The notes: a model not told the origin generated them from the letters alone. DNA of 64,000 nucleotides from Aestuariibius sp. HNIBRBA575 (GCF_040932005.1 NZ_CP162414.1:1329501-1393500), one strand, 5' to 3'; counted from the stretch's first letter, positions 54,653 to 63,798 are shown. Program-made: numbers and translations.

Positions 54653-55912
54653 ATGCGTCGAGTGGTTGTGACAGGGCTGGGGTTGGTAACACCTTTGGCC
54701 GACGGAGTTGAAGAAAGCTGGAAGCGGATTCTGGATGGTCAATCTGGCGCCGGAATGATCAAGCAGTTCGATACCGAACGCGTAACAACAAAATATGCCT
54801 GCGAAGTGCCGCTGGGCGATGGCAGCGATGGGACATTTAACCCAGACGCCTATATGCCCGCCAAGGATCGTCGCAAGGTCGATACATTCATTGTGTTTGG
54901 CATGGCTGCCGCGGATCAGGCGATTGCCGATTCTGGTTGGGCGCCCGAAGATACAGAAAGTCTGGAACGGACCGGTGTTTTGGCCGGATCAGGGATCGGT
55001 GGTCTGAATTCCATCGCCAACACCGCCATTCAAATGCACGAAAAAGGTCCGCGTCGTGTGTCGCCTTTCTTTGTGCCGGGGGCGTTGATTAACCTGATTT
55101 CCGGTCAGATTGCGATCAAACACGGGTTCAAAGGCCCCAATCATGCGGTTGTGACGGCCTGTTCAACTGGGGCGCATGCCATTGGTGATGCCGCACGGTT
55201 GATCAAATACGGTGATGCGGATGTGATGATTGCCGGGGGCGCAGAAGCGACCATTTGTGAAATCGGCATGGCTGGGTTTAACGCGTGTAAGGCGCTGTCG
55301 ACCAAAGGCGAAGCCGATCCAACCAAAGCCAGCCGCCCCTATGATGCGGATCGCGACGGGTTCGTGATGGGCGAAGGCGCGGGCATGGTTGTGTTGGAAG
55401 AATACGAACACGCCAAAGCGCGCGGTGCCAAGATTTACGCCGAAGTCAAAGGCTATGGCCTGTCGGGCGACGCCTACCACATCACGGCCCCCTCTGAGAC
55501 AGGCGAGGGTGGTGAACGGTCGATGCGGATGGCCCTGAAGGATGCCGGGCTGGAACCGGGTCAGATCGATTACATCAACGCCCATGGCACATCGACCATG
55601 GCCGACACAATCGAGCTGGGCGCGGTGGAACGCCTGCTAGGGGATGCGGCGGATGGAGTGACCATGTCATCCACCAAATCCATGACCGGCCACCTGTTGG
55701 GGGCCGCGGGCGCGATTGAGGCGATTTTCAGCATTCTGGCAATCCGGGATCAGGTGGCTCCGCCCACGATCAATCTGGACAATCCAGCGGTTGAAACCAA
55801 AATCGATCTGGCACCCAATGCCAAGGTTGAGCGCAAAATTGACAATGCTTTGTCCAATAGCTTTGGATTTGGCGGCACCAATGCCAGCGTGATCTTTGGA
55901 AAGGTCGATTAA
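54653..55912 (+). CDS. fabF: Beta-ketoacyl-ACP synthase II
   Basis: FabF elongates fatty acyl-ACP by condensation with malonyl-ACP. The Cys-His-His triad is Cys170 in VTACSTGAHA, His in NAHGTSTMADTIE, and His in TKSMTGHLLGAAGA. The C-terminus ends with NSFGFGGTNASVIFG. Length of 419 aa is standard. ATG 54653 (MRRVVVTGLG) is chosen over 54554, which adds 33 unlike residues. The mltG start directly abuts its stop codon (TAAATG), so the two are coupled. Confidence 0.97.
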   Translation: MRRVVVTGLGLVTPLADGVEESWKRILDGQSGAGMIKQFDTERVTTKYACEVPLGDGSDGTFNPDAYMPAKDRRKVDTFIVFGMAAADQAIADSGWAPEDTESLERTGVLAGSGIGGLNSIANTAIQMHEKGPRRVSPFFVPGALINLISGQIAIKHGFKGPNHAVVTACSTGAHAIGDAARLIKYGDADVMIAGGAEATICEIGMAGFNACKALSTKGEADPTKASRPYDADRDGFVMGEGAGMVVLEEYEHAKARGAKIYAEVKGYGLSGDAYHITAPSETGEGGERSMRMALKDAGLEPGQIDYINAHGTSTMADTIELGAVERLLGDAADGVTMSSTKSMTGHLLGAAGAIEAIFSILAIRDQVAPPTINLDNPAVETKIDLAPNAKVERKIDNALSNSFGFGGTNASVIFGKVD

Positions 55913-57067
55913 ATGTGGCGACACATTGCCAGCAACGCGATGACGTTGTTCATCGTGGTGCTGTTTCTGGCTGCCGGTTTGGTGGTCTGGGGCACGCGGG
56001 AATATGCGGCCCAAGGGCCGTTGGACACTGCGATCTGTTTGCGCGTTGAATCCGGCAGCAATATGCGCCGGGTCAGCGAAAACCTAGCGGATGAAGGTGC
56101 GATCAATTCTGCGGCGATGTTCCGGATCGGGGCAGATTATTCCGAAAAATCCAGCCAGTTGAAAGCGGGGGCCTATTTGGTGCCTGCAGGCGCGTCGATG
56201 GAATCCATCGTGGATATCGTCACACGCGGCGGTCAAAGCACCTGTGGCACAGAAATTGTGCATCGCATCGGGGTGACCCGCAGCGAAATCCAAGTGCGCG
56301 AATTGGACCCCGCCAGCAACCGGTTTGTCGAAGTGGCGGCGTTTAATCCAGCCGAAGAAGACGCACCCGAGGTGTACGCCGAATTGCGGGCTTCATCGGA
56401 TACACGGTATCGTGTGGCCGTGGCCGAAGGCGTGACCAGCTGGCAAATCGTTCAGGGGCTGAACGGGATTGATGGGCTGGATGACCCGGTGGATATGATC
56501 CCCGGCGAAGGCACATTGGCGCCGGACAGCTATGAATTCACCCCCGGAACCGACGTGGAAACCATTCTGGCGGCGATGACGGCCTCTCAGGCGCGGCGTC
56601 TGGCCGATGCATGGGCCGCACGCGCCGATGGGTTGCCCTATGCCAACCCAGAAGAGGCGCTGATCATGGCCTCCATCGTGGAAAAAGAAACCGGTTTGGC
56701 CGAAGAGCGCCGCCAAGTGGCCAGCGTTTTTGTCAATCGGATGAACCGCGGAATGCGTCTGCAAACGGATCCCACGGTGATCTATGGCATCACAAATGGC
56801 GAAGGCATTCTGGGCCGTGGGTTGCGTCAAAGCGAGCTGCGCCGGGAAACGCCGTTTAACACTTATGTGATTGACGGATTGCCACCAACCCCGATTGCCA
56901 ATCCCGGTTTTGCCGCGATGGAAGCTGCGTTAAACCCTGATACCACTGAATATATTTTCTTTGTGGCGGATGGGACAGGTGGCCATGCATTTGCGACTAA
57001 TCTGGACGATCACAATTCAAATGTCGCCAAGTGGCGCGAAATCGAAGCACAGCGAGCGAACCAGTAA
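55913..57067 (+). CDS. mltG: Endolytic transglycosylase MltG
   Basis: MltG cuts nascent peptidoglycan strands at the inner membrane and helps set glycan length. It has an N-terminal transmembrane helix (about 8-28), a LysM-like region, and the YceG catalytic domain with Glu in SIVEKETGLAEERRQVASVF and NRMNRGMRLQTDPTVIYG. Length of 384 aa is normal. It follows fabF with no gap. The GTA cluster begins just downstream. Confidence 0.95.
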   Translation: MWRHIASNAMTLFIVVLFLAAGLVVWGTREYAAQGPLDTAICLRVESGSNMRRVSENLADEGAINSAAMFRIGADYSEKSSQLKAGAYLVPAGASMESIVDIVTRGGQSTCGTEIVHRIGVTRSEIQVRELDPASNRFVEVAAFNPAEEDAPEVYAELRASSDTRYRVAVAEGVTSWQIVQGLNGIDGLDDPVDMIPGEGTLAPDSYEFTPGTDVETILAAMTASQARRLADAWAARADGLPYANPEEALIMASIVEKETGLAEERRQVASVFVNRMNRGMRLQTDPTVIYGITNGEGILGRGLRQSELRRETPFNTYVIDGLPPTPIANPGFAAMEAALNPDTTEYIFFVADGTGGHAFATNLDDHNSNVAKWREIEAQRANQ

Positions 57068-57076
57068 CATACTGTA

Positions 57077-57103
57077 AACGTTCGCATAAACGCCCCGAAC
57101 GTT
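57077..57103. promoter_or_regulatory. Inverted repeat upstream of the GTA promoter
   Basis: AACGTTCG (57077-57084) and CGAACGTT (57096-57103) are perfect inverted 8-mers with an 11-nt spacer, giving a centre-to-centre distance of 19 bp (about two helical turns). It lies 22 bp upstream of the -35 box at 57126. No T-run follows, so an operator is more likely than a terminator. Confidence 0.5.
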
Positions 57104-57125
57104 GCGTGGGGTGATGCGCCAAATC

Positions 57126-57154
57126 TTGACTTATCGCGTTTTTACACGTATAGG
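57126..57154 (+). promoter_or_regulatory. Sigma70-like promoter upstream of the GTA cluster
   Basis: TTGACT (57126-57131), a 17-nt spacer, and TATAGG (57149-57154). Spacing is ideal. The predicted start is near 57161, which places the terminator hairpin within the first 55 nt of the transcript. Confidence 0.6.
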
Positions 57155-57160
57155 TTGTGA

Positions 57161-57214
57161 CATGCTGGAAGACATGGGCAAGCGGCCCCGGAGCAATCCG
57201 GTGGCCGCTTTTTC
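57161..57214 (+). ncRNA. Candidate short RNA or attenuator leader before the GTA
   Basis: A long stem (57181-57187 with 57203-57209, extended inward by CCGGA/TCCGG around loop GCAA, one mismatch) is followed by TTTTTC. Together with the promoter above it would make an RNA of about 54 nt, or act as an attenuator controlling entry into the GTA genes. It lies 47 nt before the g1 start. No known family was recognised. Confidence 0.5.
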
Positions 57215-57260
57215 TATGGCTCTCATCCTGTGGCGGACAATCAATACAGGCAAACCAAGC

Positions 57261-57581
57261 ATGAACGACACCAACAGAGTGGTCCTCGCGCAAGTCACTG
57301 ATCTGCGTGAGGAGATTTCGGAAAGCCTAATCCTGCTGAGCAGCGTTCGACGAACGTTGCTTGACCTGCTGACCCGCGTTTCTGAAGGGGAGGCCGACGC
57401 ATTGAAAGGTCTTTCCAAGAAACACAGTGAGCTGGAAAGCGCGGTGAAAGCCGCCAAAGACACGGAAAGGCGATTCAATGAGTGGGAATGCAAGTTCAAC
57501 GGTAAGGCACGTGAGGGAGAGATCGACTTTGACGCGATCAGAGAGGATATCGGGCGCCGCATTGCTCGCCTCATTGACTGA
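57261..57581 (+). CDS. GTA small terminase-like protein (g1)
   Basis: A 106-aa protein in the g1 position of the gene transfer agent cluster. In Rhodobacter capsulatus g1 encodes the small terminase subunit that assists non-specific DNA packaging. The sequence is helical and charged: a leading coiled-coil (VTDLREEISESLILLSSVRR), then a Lys/Glu-rich stretch and REDIGRRIARLID at the end. The length fits RcGTA g1. The start at 57261 (MNDTNRV) is chosen because longer frames read through the hairpin; its ribosome binding site is weak. It overlaps the large terminase by about 20 nt. Confidence 0.75.
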   Translation: MNDTNRVVLAQVTDLREEISESLILLSSVRRTLLDLLTRVSEGEADALKGLSKKHSELESAVKAAKDTERRFNEWECKFNGKAREGEIDFDAIREDIGRRIARLID

Positions 57582-58893
57582 GGCGGACAGAACGCGATTC
57601 CTGAATGGACTAGGGGAGGCAGAGCTGCGTGCTCTGCCTTTCTTGTTTGAGTTTTGGGCGATGGAACATCAGATGCCGCCCGAAGGCGACTGGCGGTCTT
57701 GGGTGATATTAGGCGGACGGGGGGCCGGGAAAACCCGCGCTGGGTCCGAATGGGTACGATCCATGGTCGAAGGCGCGCGCCCCGAAGACAAAGGGCGCGC
57801 GTCCCGTGTGGCGCTGGTGGGTGAAACCATCGATCAGGCCCGCGAAGTGATGGTGTTTGGCGAAAGCGGCATTCTGGCCTGCTCGCCCCCCGATCGCCGT
57901 CCGCAATGGATTGCCGGGCGCAAAATGCTGCTTTGGCCCAATGGGGCCACGGCGCAGATTTTTTCGGCCTTTGACCCCGAGAGCCTGCGCGGTCCGCAAT
58001 TTGATGCGGCTTGGGTGGATGAGCTGGCCAAGTGGAAAGACGCCCAGGGCACGTGGGATATGCTGCAATTTGGGTTGCGGCTGGGGGATGCGCCACGGGT
58101 TTGCGTGACCACTACGCCGCGCAATCGCAAGGTTTTGACGGATTTGTTGGACCGCGACAGCACGGTGATGACCCATGCGCCCACAGAGGCAAACCGCGCC
58201 AATCTGGCAGCGTCGTTCCTAGAAGAAGTGCGCCTTCGCTATGCGGGGACGCGATTGGGGCGACAGGAATTGGATGGCGTGTTGTTGGCCGACGAAGAAG
58301 GCGCGCTGTGGTCGCGGGCCAATCTGGAAACCAATCGGTGCAAGGATATGCCGGATCTGGATCGCATTGTCGTGGCGGTGGATCCGCCGGTCACAGGCAA
58401 AGTGGGATCGGATGAATGCGGGATCATTGTTGCAGGTGTGACGATGCAGGGCGCGCCGCAGGATTGGCGGGCCTATGTGTTAGAGGATGCAACCGTGTCT
58501 GCATCATCGCCCACTGAATGGGCGCATGCGGCGGTGGATGCATTTCATCACTGGCAGGCCGACCGTCTGGTGGCAGAGGTCAACCAAGGCGGCGATCTGG
58601 TCGAAACGGTGATCCGTCAGATCGAACCGGGCGTGGCCTATAAGGCCGTGCGCGCCAGTCGCGGCAAAGTCGTGCGGGCAGAACCCGTGGCGGCCTTATA
58701 TGAGCAAGGCAAGGTCCATCATGTGGGGATGTTTGACGCCCTAGAAGACCAAATGTGTCAGATGACCAACAAAGGATTTACCGGATCCAAATCGCCCGAC
58801 CGCGTGGATGCGCTGGTTTGGGCACTGACCGACCTGTTGGTGGACGCTCAGCGCGCCCAACACCGCCCCCGGATGCGCGTTTTGGGCCATTAG
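57562..58893 (+). CDS. GTA large terminase (TerL, g2)
   Basis: The packaging motor and headful nuclease of the GTA. The ATPase domain has Walker A GGRGAGKT near residue 50 and Walker B-like FDAAWVDELAKW. The C-terminal nuclease domain has the acidic VVAVDPP and later SPDRVDALVWAL. About 440 aa, the family length. The start is uncertain: TTG 57562 begins the conserved part (LLASLTEADRTRFLNGL), whereas ATG 57478 would overlap g1 by over 100 nt. A Cys-free nuclease with all expected acidic positions suggests it is active. Confidence 0.93.
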   Translation: MLASLTEADRTRFLNGLGEAELRALPFLFEFWAMEHQMPPEGDWRSWVILGGRGAGKTRAGSEWVRSMVEGARPEDKGRASRVALVGETIDQAREVMVFGESGILACSPPDRRPQWIAGRKMLLWPNGATAQIFSAFDPESLRGPQFDAAWVDELAKWKDAQGTWDMLQFGLRLGDAPRVCVTTTPRNRKVLTDLLDRDSTVMTHAPTEANRANLAASFLEEVRLRYAGTRLGRQELDGVLLADEEGALWSRANLETNRCKDMPDLDRIVVAVDPPVTGKVGSDECGIIVAGVTMQGAPQDWRAYVLEDATVSASSPTEWAHAAVDAFHHWQADRLVAEVNQGGDLVETVIRQIEPGVAYKAVRASRGKVVRAEPVAALYEQGKVHHVGMFDALEDQMCQMTNKGFTGSKSPDRVDALVWALTDLLVDAQRAQHRPRMRVLGH

Positions 58894-59038
58894 CCCCGGA
58901 AACACGGTTAATGCGCCGTTAACCAGCCACCGCACGGTGGTCACGGCGCATCTTAAACAATTGCGGTCAAATTGCCCTCAAGACGCCGAACAACACGATG
59001 TTCTGATTTGGCGGCAGCACGGGACCAAGGAGATTTGG

Positions 59039-60229
59039 ATGTTCGACTTTCTAAAACGCAACGATCAACAGACGAACGGTTCGGCTCCTGAGGCGAAAGC
59101 TTCGGCGACGGGTCGGGTTGTATCTTGGCAGGGATCAGGGCGCGTCGCCTGGAGCCCGCGCGACGTTGTGTCATTGACCAAGACCGGGTTCACATCGAAC
59201 CCCGTCGGATTTCGCGCCGTCAAACTGATTGCCGAAGCCGCAGCGGCATTGCCGATTGTGTGTCAGGACGCCGAGCGTCGCTATGACGTGCACCCGGTGA
59301 TGGACCTTATTCAGCGCCCCAATGCGGGTCAGGGTCGAGCTGAATTGTTCGAAGCTCTGGTCGGTCAGATCCTGTTGACCGGCAATGGGTACCTAGAGGC
59401 GGTCGCGGGCGAAGAGGGATTGCCGTTAGAGCTGCATGTGCTGCGCTCTGATCGGATGAGCCTGGTGCCGGGCAGCAACGGCTGGCCAGCGGCCTATGAT
59501 TATACGGTTGGGTCACGCAAACACCGGTTCAAAGTGGGCGATGGCGTTTCCCCGATTTGCCATATCAAAAGCTTCCATCCGCAGGACGATCATTATGGTC
59601 TGTCCCCGATGCAGGCGGCGGCCACGGCGATTGATGTGCATAACGCCGCATCCGCCTGGTCCAAAGCGTTGCTGGACAATGCAGCACGCCCATCTGGTGC
59701 CATTGTTTACAAAGGGTTGGATGGCCAAGGCAGCCTGTCGCCGGATCAATATGATCGCCTGCTGCACGAAATGGAAAACCAGCACCAAGGTGCGCGTAAT
59801 GCCGGACGGCCGATGCTGCTAGAAGGTGGTCTGGATTGGAAACCCATGGGGTTCAGCCCGTCGGATATGGAATTCCAGAAAACCAAAGAAGCGGCTGCAC
59901 GTGAAATTGCCACGGCCTTTGGGGTTCCGCCGATGATGTTGGGCATTCCGGGCGATGCCACTTACGCAAATTACCAAGAGGCTAACCGGGCATTTTATCG
60001 TCTGACGGTGTTGCCGTTATTGTCGCGGGTCGTGTCGTCAGTTTCAGAGTGGCTGAATGATTTCAACGATGAACGGGTCACTCTTAAACCGGATTTGGAC
60101 GGTGTTACCGCGCTGTCAACGGAACGGGATGCCAAATGGAAACGCATTGGTGATGCGGATTTCCTGACGGATGCAGAAAAACGGTCCTTGCTGGGTTTGC
60201 CAGCATTGGAGGTCGGCGATGAAGGCTGA
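59039..60229 (+). CDS. GTA portal protein (HK97 family, g3)
   Basis: The dodecameric portal through which DNA enters the capsid. A 396-aa HK97-type portal with GFTSNPVGFRAVKLIAEAAA near residue 60, SPMQAAATAIDVHNAA, RPSGAIVYKG and a C-terminal helix-rich region with EQ-type YANYQEANRAFYRLTVLPLL. GGAG lies about 7 nt before ATG 59039. The stop overlaps g3.5 by 11 nt. Confidence 0.95.
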   Translation: MFDFLKRNDQQTNGSAPEAKASATGRVVSWQGSGRVAWSPRDVVSLTKTGFTSNPVGFRAVKLIAEAAAALPIVCQDAERRYDVHPVMDLIQRPNAGQGRAELFEALVGQILLTGNGYLEAVAGEEGLPLELHVLRSDRMSLVPGSNGWPAAYDYTVGSRKHRFKVGDGVSPICHIKSFHPQDDHYGLSPMQAAATAIDVHNAASAWSKALLDNAARPSGAIVYKGLDGQGSLSPDQYDRLLHEMENQHQGARNAGRPMLLEGGLDWKPMGFSPSDMEFQKTKEAAAREIATAFGVPPMMLGIPGDATYANYQEANRAFYRLTVLPLLSRVVSSVSEWLNDFNDERVTLKPDLDGVTALSTERDAKWKRIGDADFLTDAEKRSLLGLPALEVGDEG

Positions 60230-60449
60230 AATCGTCGATATGGACGGCAAACGACCACCAGATAGCGCCACCAGCGCCCGACGTGATGCCGGCCATCCCG
60301 TGAGTGATTTCTGGTTTGCGCAGGTCGATCTGCGACTGACCCGGATCGAGACCATGATGGAACGCGTCGAGCGTCAGATTTGGATGATGGTTTACGCGGC
60401 CGGTGGGGTTTTGCTGATCGAAGGCTTGCGCGCCTTGATCGCAGTATAA
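60219..60449 (+). CDS. GTA small protein (g3.5 position)
   Basis: A 76-aa protein in the position of RcGTA g3.5. It has a charged N-terminus, the segment FWFAQVDLRLTRIETMMERVE that may coil, and one C-terminal hydrophobic helix (IWMMVYAAGGVLLIEGLRAL). This resembles small membrane-associated or assembly proteins, but a function has not been assigned to this position. GGAGG precedes ATG 60219. It overlaps the portal stop. Confidence 0.8.
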   Translation: MKAEIVDMDGKRPPDSATSARRDAGHPVSDFWFAQVDLRLTRIETMMERVERQIWMMVYAAGGVLLIEGLRALIAV

Positions 60450-60462
60450 AGGGAATTGGGAC

Positions 60463-61005
60463 ATGGATTTAGAACATAAGTTCTGCCAATTGGGCAGCGA
60501 CGTGACCGTCACGGACGGGGCCTTGATCGAAGGCTATGCGTCATTATTTGGCAAAACCGACCAGGGTGGCGACGTGGTGCAAAAGGGGGCCTATGGCGCA
60601 TCCCTGAGCAAAATCAACGCCAAAGGCGGCAATATCAAAATGCTCTGGCAGCACGACCCGGCCCAACCGATTGGGATCTGGGACGAAGTGCGCGAAGATT
60701 CCAAAGGCCTGTGGGTCAAGGGACGTATTTTAACGGATGTGGAAAAGGGTCGCGAAGCGGCTGCATTGATCAATGCCGGGGCCATCGATGGTTTGTCGAT
60801 CGGATACCGCACGGTCAAGGCCACAAAGAACGACAAAGGCAACCGCCTTTTGTCTGAACTGGAGCTTTGGGAAGTGTCATTGGTGACGTTTCCGATGCTT
60901 CCTGATGCGCGTGTTGACGCCAAAGGGGTCGACCCCGAGGTGGAAACGATGCGCGACTTGGCGGCGGCATTTGAAAATGCCCGCAGCCTGCTGGCGATTA
61001 GATAG
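60463..61005 (+). CDS. GTA prohead protease (HK97 family, g4)
   Basis: A 180-aa capsid maturation protease. The family signature around IEGYASLFGKTDQGGDVVQKGAY, the catalytic His in MLWQHDPAQPIG and Ser in INAGAIDGLSIGYR are visible, followed by ELELWEVSLVTFPM. The protease cuts the scaffold part of the capsid protein. GGAATTGGGAC lies upstream of the ATG. Confidence 0.95.
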   Translation: MDLEHKFCQLGSDVTVTDGALIEGYASLFGKTDQGGDVVQKGAYGASLSKINAKGGNIKMLWQHDPAQPIGIWDEVREDSKGLWVKGRILTDVEKGREAAALINAGAIDGLSIGYRTVKATKNDKGNRLLSELELWEVSLVTFPMLPDARVDAKGVDPEVETMRDLAAAFENARSLLAIR

Positions 61006-61040
61006 AGCCGGCGTTTCTCTCATCAGAAAAGGACTGAAAG

Positions 61041-62231
61041 ATGAGTCATCCCGAGACGAAGGCTCGGGCCGGGGGAGATATGTCTCCGGCTGAGGAGTTG
61101 AAATCCGCAATGGCGGGTTTTGTGGGCGATTTCAAAGGTTTCGCCAATGACATTAATGCAAAGATTCAAAAGCAGGAAGAACGCATGAACAAGCTAGATC
61201 GCAAATCCTTGATGGCAGCCCGCCCCGCATTGGCAACGGCTGCAACCGAAGAAGCCCCACATCAGAAGGCATTCGCTGCCTATCTGCGGTCGGGCGATGA
61301 TGACGCGCTGCGTGGTCTGGATATGGAAGGCAAAGCCCTGAACACATCCGTGGCCGCTGATGGTGGTTATCTGGTGGATCCACAGACATCCGACACCATC
61401 CATGGCGTGTTGTCTTCGGCCGCATCCCTGCGGGCTGTGTCAAATGTCGTGAATGTCGAAGCAACATCGTTTGATGTGCTGGTGGATCATTCCGAAATTG
61501 GGTCTGGCTGGGCGTCTGAGACAGGGTCAACAACCGAAACATCGACCCCTCAGATCGATCGCATTACCATTCCATTGCACGAATTGTCTGCATTGCCAAA
61601 GGCGTCTCAGCGTTTGCTGGATGACAGCGCATTTGACATCGAAGGCTGGCTGGCTGAACGCATTGCGGCAAAATTTGTCCGCGCTGAAGCCGCGGCATTT
61701 GTAAGTGGCGACGGCGTGGATAAGCCCGAGGGTTTCCTGAACAACCCAATCGTTGCGAATGACAGCTGGGCTTGGGGTGATATCGGCTATGTTGCGTCTG
61801 GCGCGGATGGTGATTTTGACGTGACCAATCCTGGTGATGCGATCATCGAGCTGGTCTATGCGCTGGGTGCGGAATATCGCGCAAACGGGTCGTTTGTGAT
61901 GAATTCCAAAACCGCTGGCGTAGCACGCAAGTTGAAAGACGCGGATGGCCGTTTCTTGTGGACCGATGGGTTGGCCGCTGGTGAACCTGCGCGTTTGCTG
62001 GGCTATCCTGTGCTGATCGCCGAAGACATGCCTGACATCGCGTCAGATTCCACATCCATCGCATTTGGCGACTTTGGCGCGGGTTACACCATCGCTGAAC
62101 GCCCCGAAATGCGTGTGCTGCGCGACCCATTCTCAGCCAAGCCACATGTTCTGTTCTACGCGACAAAACGCGTGGGCGGTGCCGTGAGCGATTACGCTGC
62201 GATCAAGGTCCTGAAGTTCTCGGTTAGCTAA
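61041..62231 (+). CDS. GTA major capsid protein (HK97 fold, g5)
   Basis: A 396-aa HK97-type capsid protein. The N-terminal about 100 residues form the scaffold-like coiled region (Lys/Glu-rich) removed by the prohead protease. The conserved region starts near LNTSVAADGGYLVDPQTS, with FVSGDGVDKPEGFLNN and MNSKTAGVARKLKDADGRFLW, then GYPVLIAEDMPD near the end. Length and order match RcGTA g5. AAAGGACTGAAAG precedes the ATG. The 165-nt gap after it holds only weak inverted repeats and the leader of g6. Confidence 0.96.
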   Translation: MSHPETKARAGGDMSPAEELKSAMAGFVGDFKGFANDINAKIQKQEERMNKLDRKSLMAARPALATAATEEAPHQKAFAAYLRSGDDDALRGLDMEGKALNTSVAADGGYLVDPQTSDTIHGVLSSAASLRAVSNVVNVEATSFDVLVDHSEIGSGWASETGSTTETSTPQIDRITIPLHELSALPKASQRLLDDSAFDIEGWLAERIAAKFVRAEAAAFVSGDGVDKPEGFLNNPIVANDSWAWGDIGYVASGADGDFDVTNPGDAIIELVYALGAEYRANGSFVMNSKTAGVARKLKDADGRFLWTDGLAAGEPARLLGYPVLIAEDMPDIASDSTSIAFGDFGAGYTIAERPEMRVLRDPFSAKPHVLFYATKRVGGAVSDYAAIKVLKFSVS

Positions 62232-62396
62232 GCTGACAGAGACGGAGTTGGGGGCCAGTGCGCTGGACCCTGACGCCGACCGGGCGCGCCAACAGACAGC
62301 CCTTGCGTTGTCTAGCTGCTCCTTCCGTCCGAGCAATGCGGGGGTGCGCGTCCGGGACGGGCGGAGAAATTTTGGGCCGGAATTCGGAGTGTTTCC

Positions 62397-62996
62397 ATGA
62401 TGTTAGTCGAAGAGACCACGGTGCCGCTAAGCGCACTTCCGGTCACTCAGTTTAAAGACCATTTGCGGCTTGGGTCGGGGTTTGCCGATGATGCCATTCA
62501 AGATGGGATGCTGGAAAGTTTTTTGCGTGCGGCCATGGCGGCCATTGAGGCACGCACCGGCAAAATCCTGATTGAGCGGGAATTCAGCTGGACGCTGACC
62601 CTGTGGCGGGATTGTCAAAGCCAGGCTTTGCCTGTGGCACCTGTCAGTGCTGTGATCGAAATGGTCATGATCAACAATGCGAGGGATGAAACCGTCGCTG
62701 ATGCCGGTAGCTATCGTTTAGTGCCGGATATGCAACGCCCGCGGATCGAGGCAGTTGGCGGGGTGTTGTCACCTGTGCCATCCGGCGGATCTGTGCGCAT
62801 TGGGCTGTTGGCCGGATTTGGGCCGGATTGGGCGGATTTGCCCGCGGATCTGGGACAGGCCGTGCTGATGTTGGCCGCGCATTTCTATGAATATCGCCAC
62901 GAGGCCGCATTGGGCGGTGGCGCCATGCCTTATAGCGTCAATGCGCTGATCGAGCGGTATCGCACGGTGCGCGTCTTTGGGGGAGGCCGCCGGTGA
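62397..62996 (+). CDS. GTA head-tail connector (g6)
   Basis: A 199-aa connector in the g6 position. It begins LSALPVTQFKDHLRLGSGFADD and has AAMAAIEARTGKILIEREFSW, typical of phage gp6-like head-tail connection proteins that stack below the portal. The C-terminus contains LMLAAHFYEYRHEAA. GGCGGAG lies upstream. The start may be 62397 or 62400. Its stop overlaps the next start by 4 nt. Confidence 0.9.
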   Translation: MMLVEETTVPLSALPVTQFKDHLRLGSGFADDAIQDGMLESFLRAAMAAIEARTGKILIEREFSWTLTLWRDCQSQALPVAPVSAVIEMVMINNARDETVADAGSYRLVPDMQRPRIEAVGGVLSPVPSGGSVRIGLLAGFGPDWADLPADLGQAVLMLAAHFYEYRHEAALGGGAMPYSVNALIERYRTVRVFGGGRR

Positions 62997-63331
62997 AACA
63001 GATGCATCTGAACAGAAAGCTAGAGCTGCAAGAAGCCGTGCGTGTGCCAGATGGATCGGGTGGTTTTGTCGAAAACTGGTCGCCGTTGGGCAGTCTTTGG
63101 GCCGCGTTTGATGCAGGTGCGGGCCGCGAATTGGCCGGGGTGAAAACCCCGCTGAGCCGCGTGCCCTATGTGATCAGCGTGCGGGCCGCCCCTCACGGGG
63201 CACCAAGTCGCCCAAAGGCAGGGCAGCGATTTGTCGAAGGCGTGCGCGTGTTTCCCATTCTGGCAGTCAGCGACGGCGATCCCAACGGGCGCTATCTGAC
63301 CTGCCACGCAGAAGAGGAGATCGTCGTATGA
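62993..63331 (+). CDS. GTA head closure protein (g7)
   Basis: A 112-aa protein of the phage head-tail adaptor type. The N-terminal RKLELQEAVRVPDGSGGFVE and a C-terminal ILAVSDGDPNGRYLTCHAEEE resemble HK97 gp10-like head closure proteins that join connector and tail. ATGA-type overlaps with both neighbours show coupling. Confidence 0.88.
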   Translation: MKQMHLNRKLELQEAVRVPDGSGGFVENWSPLGSLWAAFDAGAGRELAGVKTPLSRVPYVISVRAAPHGAPSRPKAGQRFVEGVRVFPILAVSDGDPNGRYLTCHAEEEIVV

Positions 63332-63738
63332 GCTATGGTGTTTCGGCCGCATTGCAGGCGGCTGTGTATCAAGCATTGTCAACCGATGGCACCCTGACGG
63401 GGCTGGTTGGAACGGCGATTTATGACGCGCTGCCCACCGGGTCCTTGCCTTCGATTTATGTCACGCTGGGACAGGAAACGGTCAGTGACCGGTCCGACAA
63501 AGTGGGCCACGGCGCGGCGCATGAATTTGTGGTGTCGGTGGTCACGGATGTGTCCGGTTTCGCCCAGGCCAAAGAGGCTGCGGCGGCGATTTCGGACGCA
63601 TTGGTGGATGCAAACCTAACCCTGAGCCGAGGAATGCTGTGCGGATTGCAGTTTCTAAAGGCCAAGGCGGCGCGCGTGGGATCAGGCGGGACCCGCCGGA
63701 TCGATCTGACGTTTTTGGCGCGTGTCGACGATATCTGA
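63328..63738 (+). CDS. GTA tail terminator (DUF3168, g8)
   Basis: A 136-aa DUF3168 protein, the family of tail terminators that cap the tail tube at its head-proximal end. It shows GVSAALQAAVYQALSTDG at the start, AIYDALPTGSLPSIYVTLG, and VSVVTDVSGFAQAKEAAA. Order g6-g7-g8 equals that of RcGTA. Confidence 0.9.
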   Translation: MSYGVSAALQAAVYQALSTDGTLTGLVGTAIYDALPTGSLPSIYVTLGQETVSDRSDKVGHGAAHEFVVSVVTDVSGFAQAKEAAAAISDALVDANLTLSRGMLCGLQFLKAKAARVGSGGTRRIDLTFLARVDDI

Positions 63739-63798
63739 ATGCCCATCCCGGCGGGATCGGGGTGAATTTGAATTTGCAACTTATGCGGAGTGATGGCT

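Noticed and set aside
62325..62360. CCGTCC/GGACGG inverted repeat between the capsid gene and g6
   Set aside because: Only 6-bp arms in GC-rich sequence with a long loop; too likely by chance.
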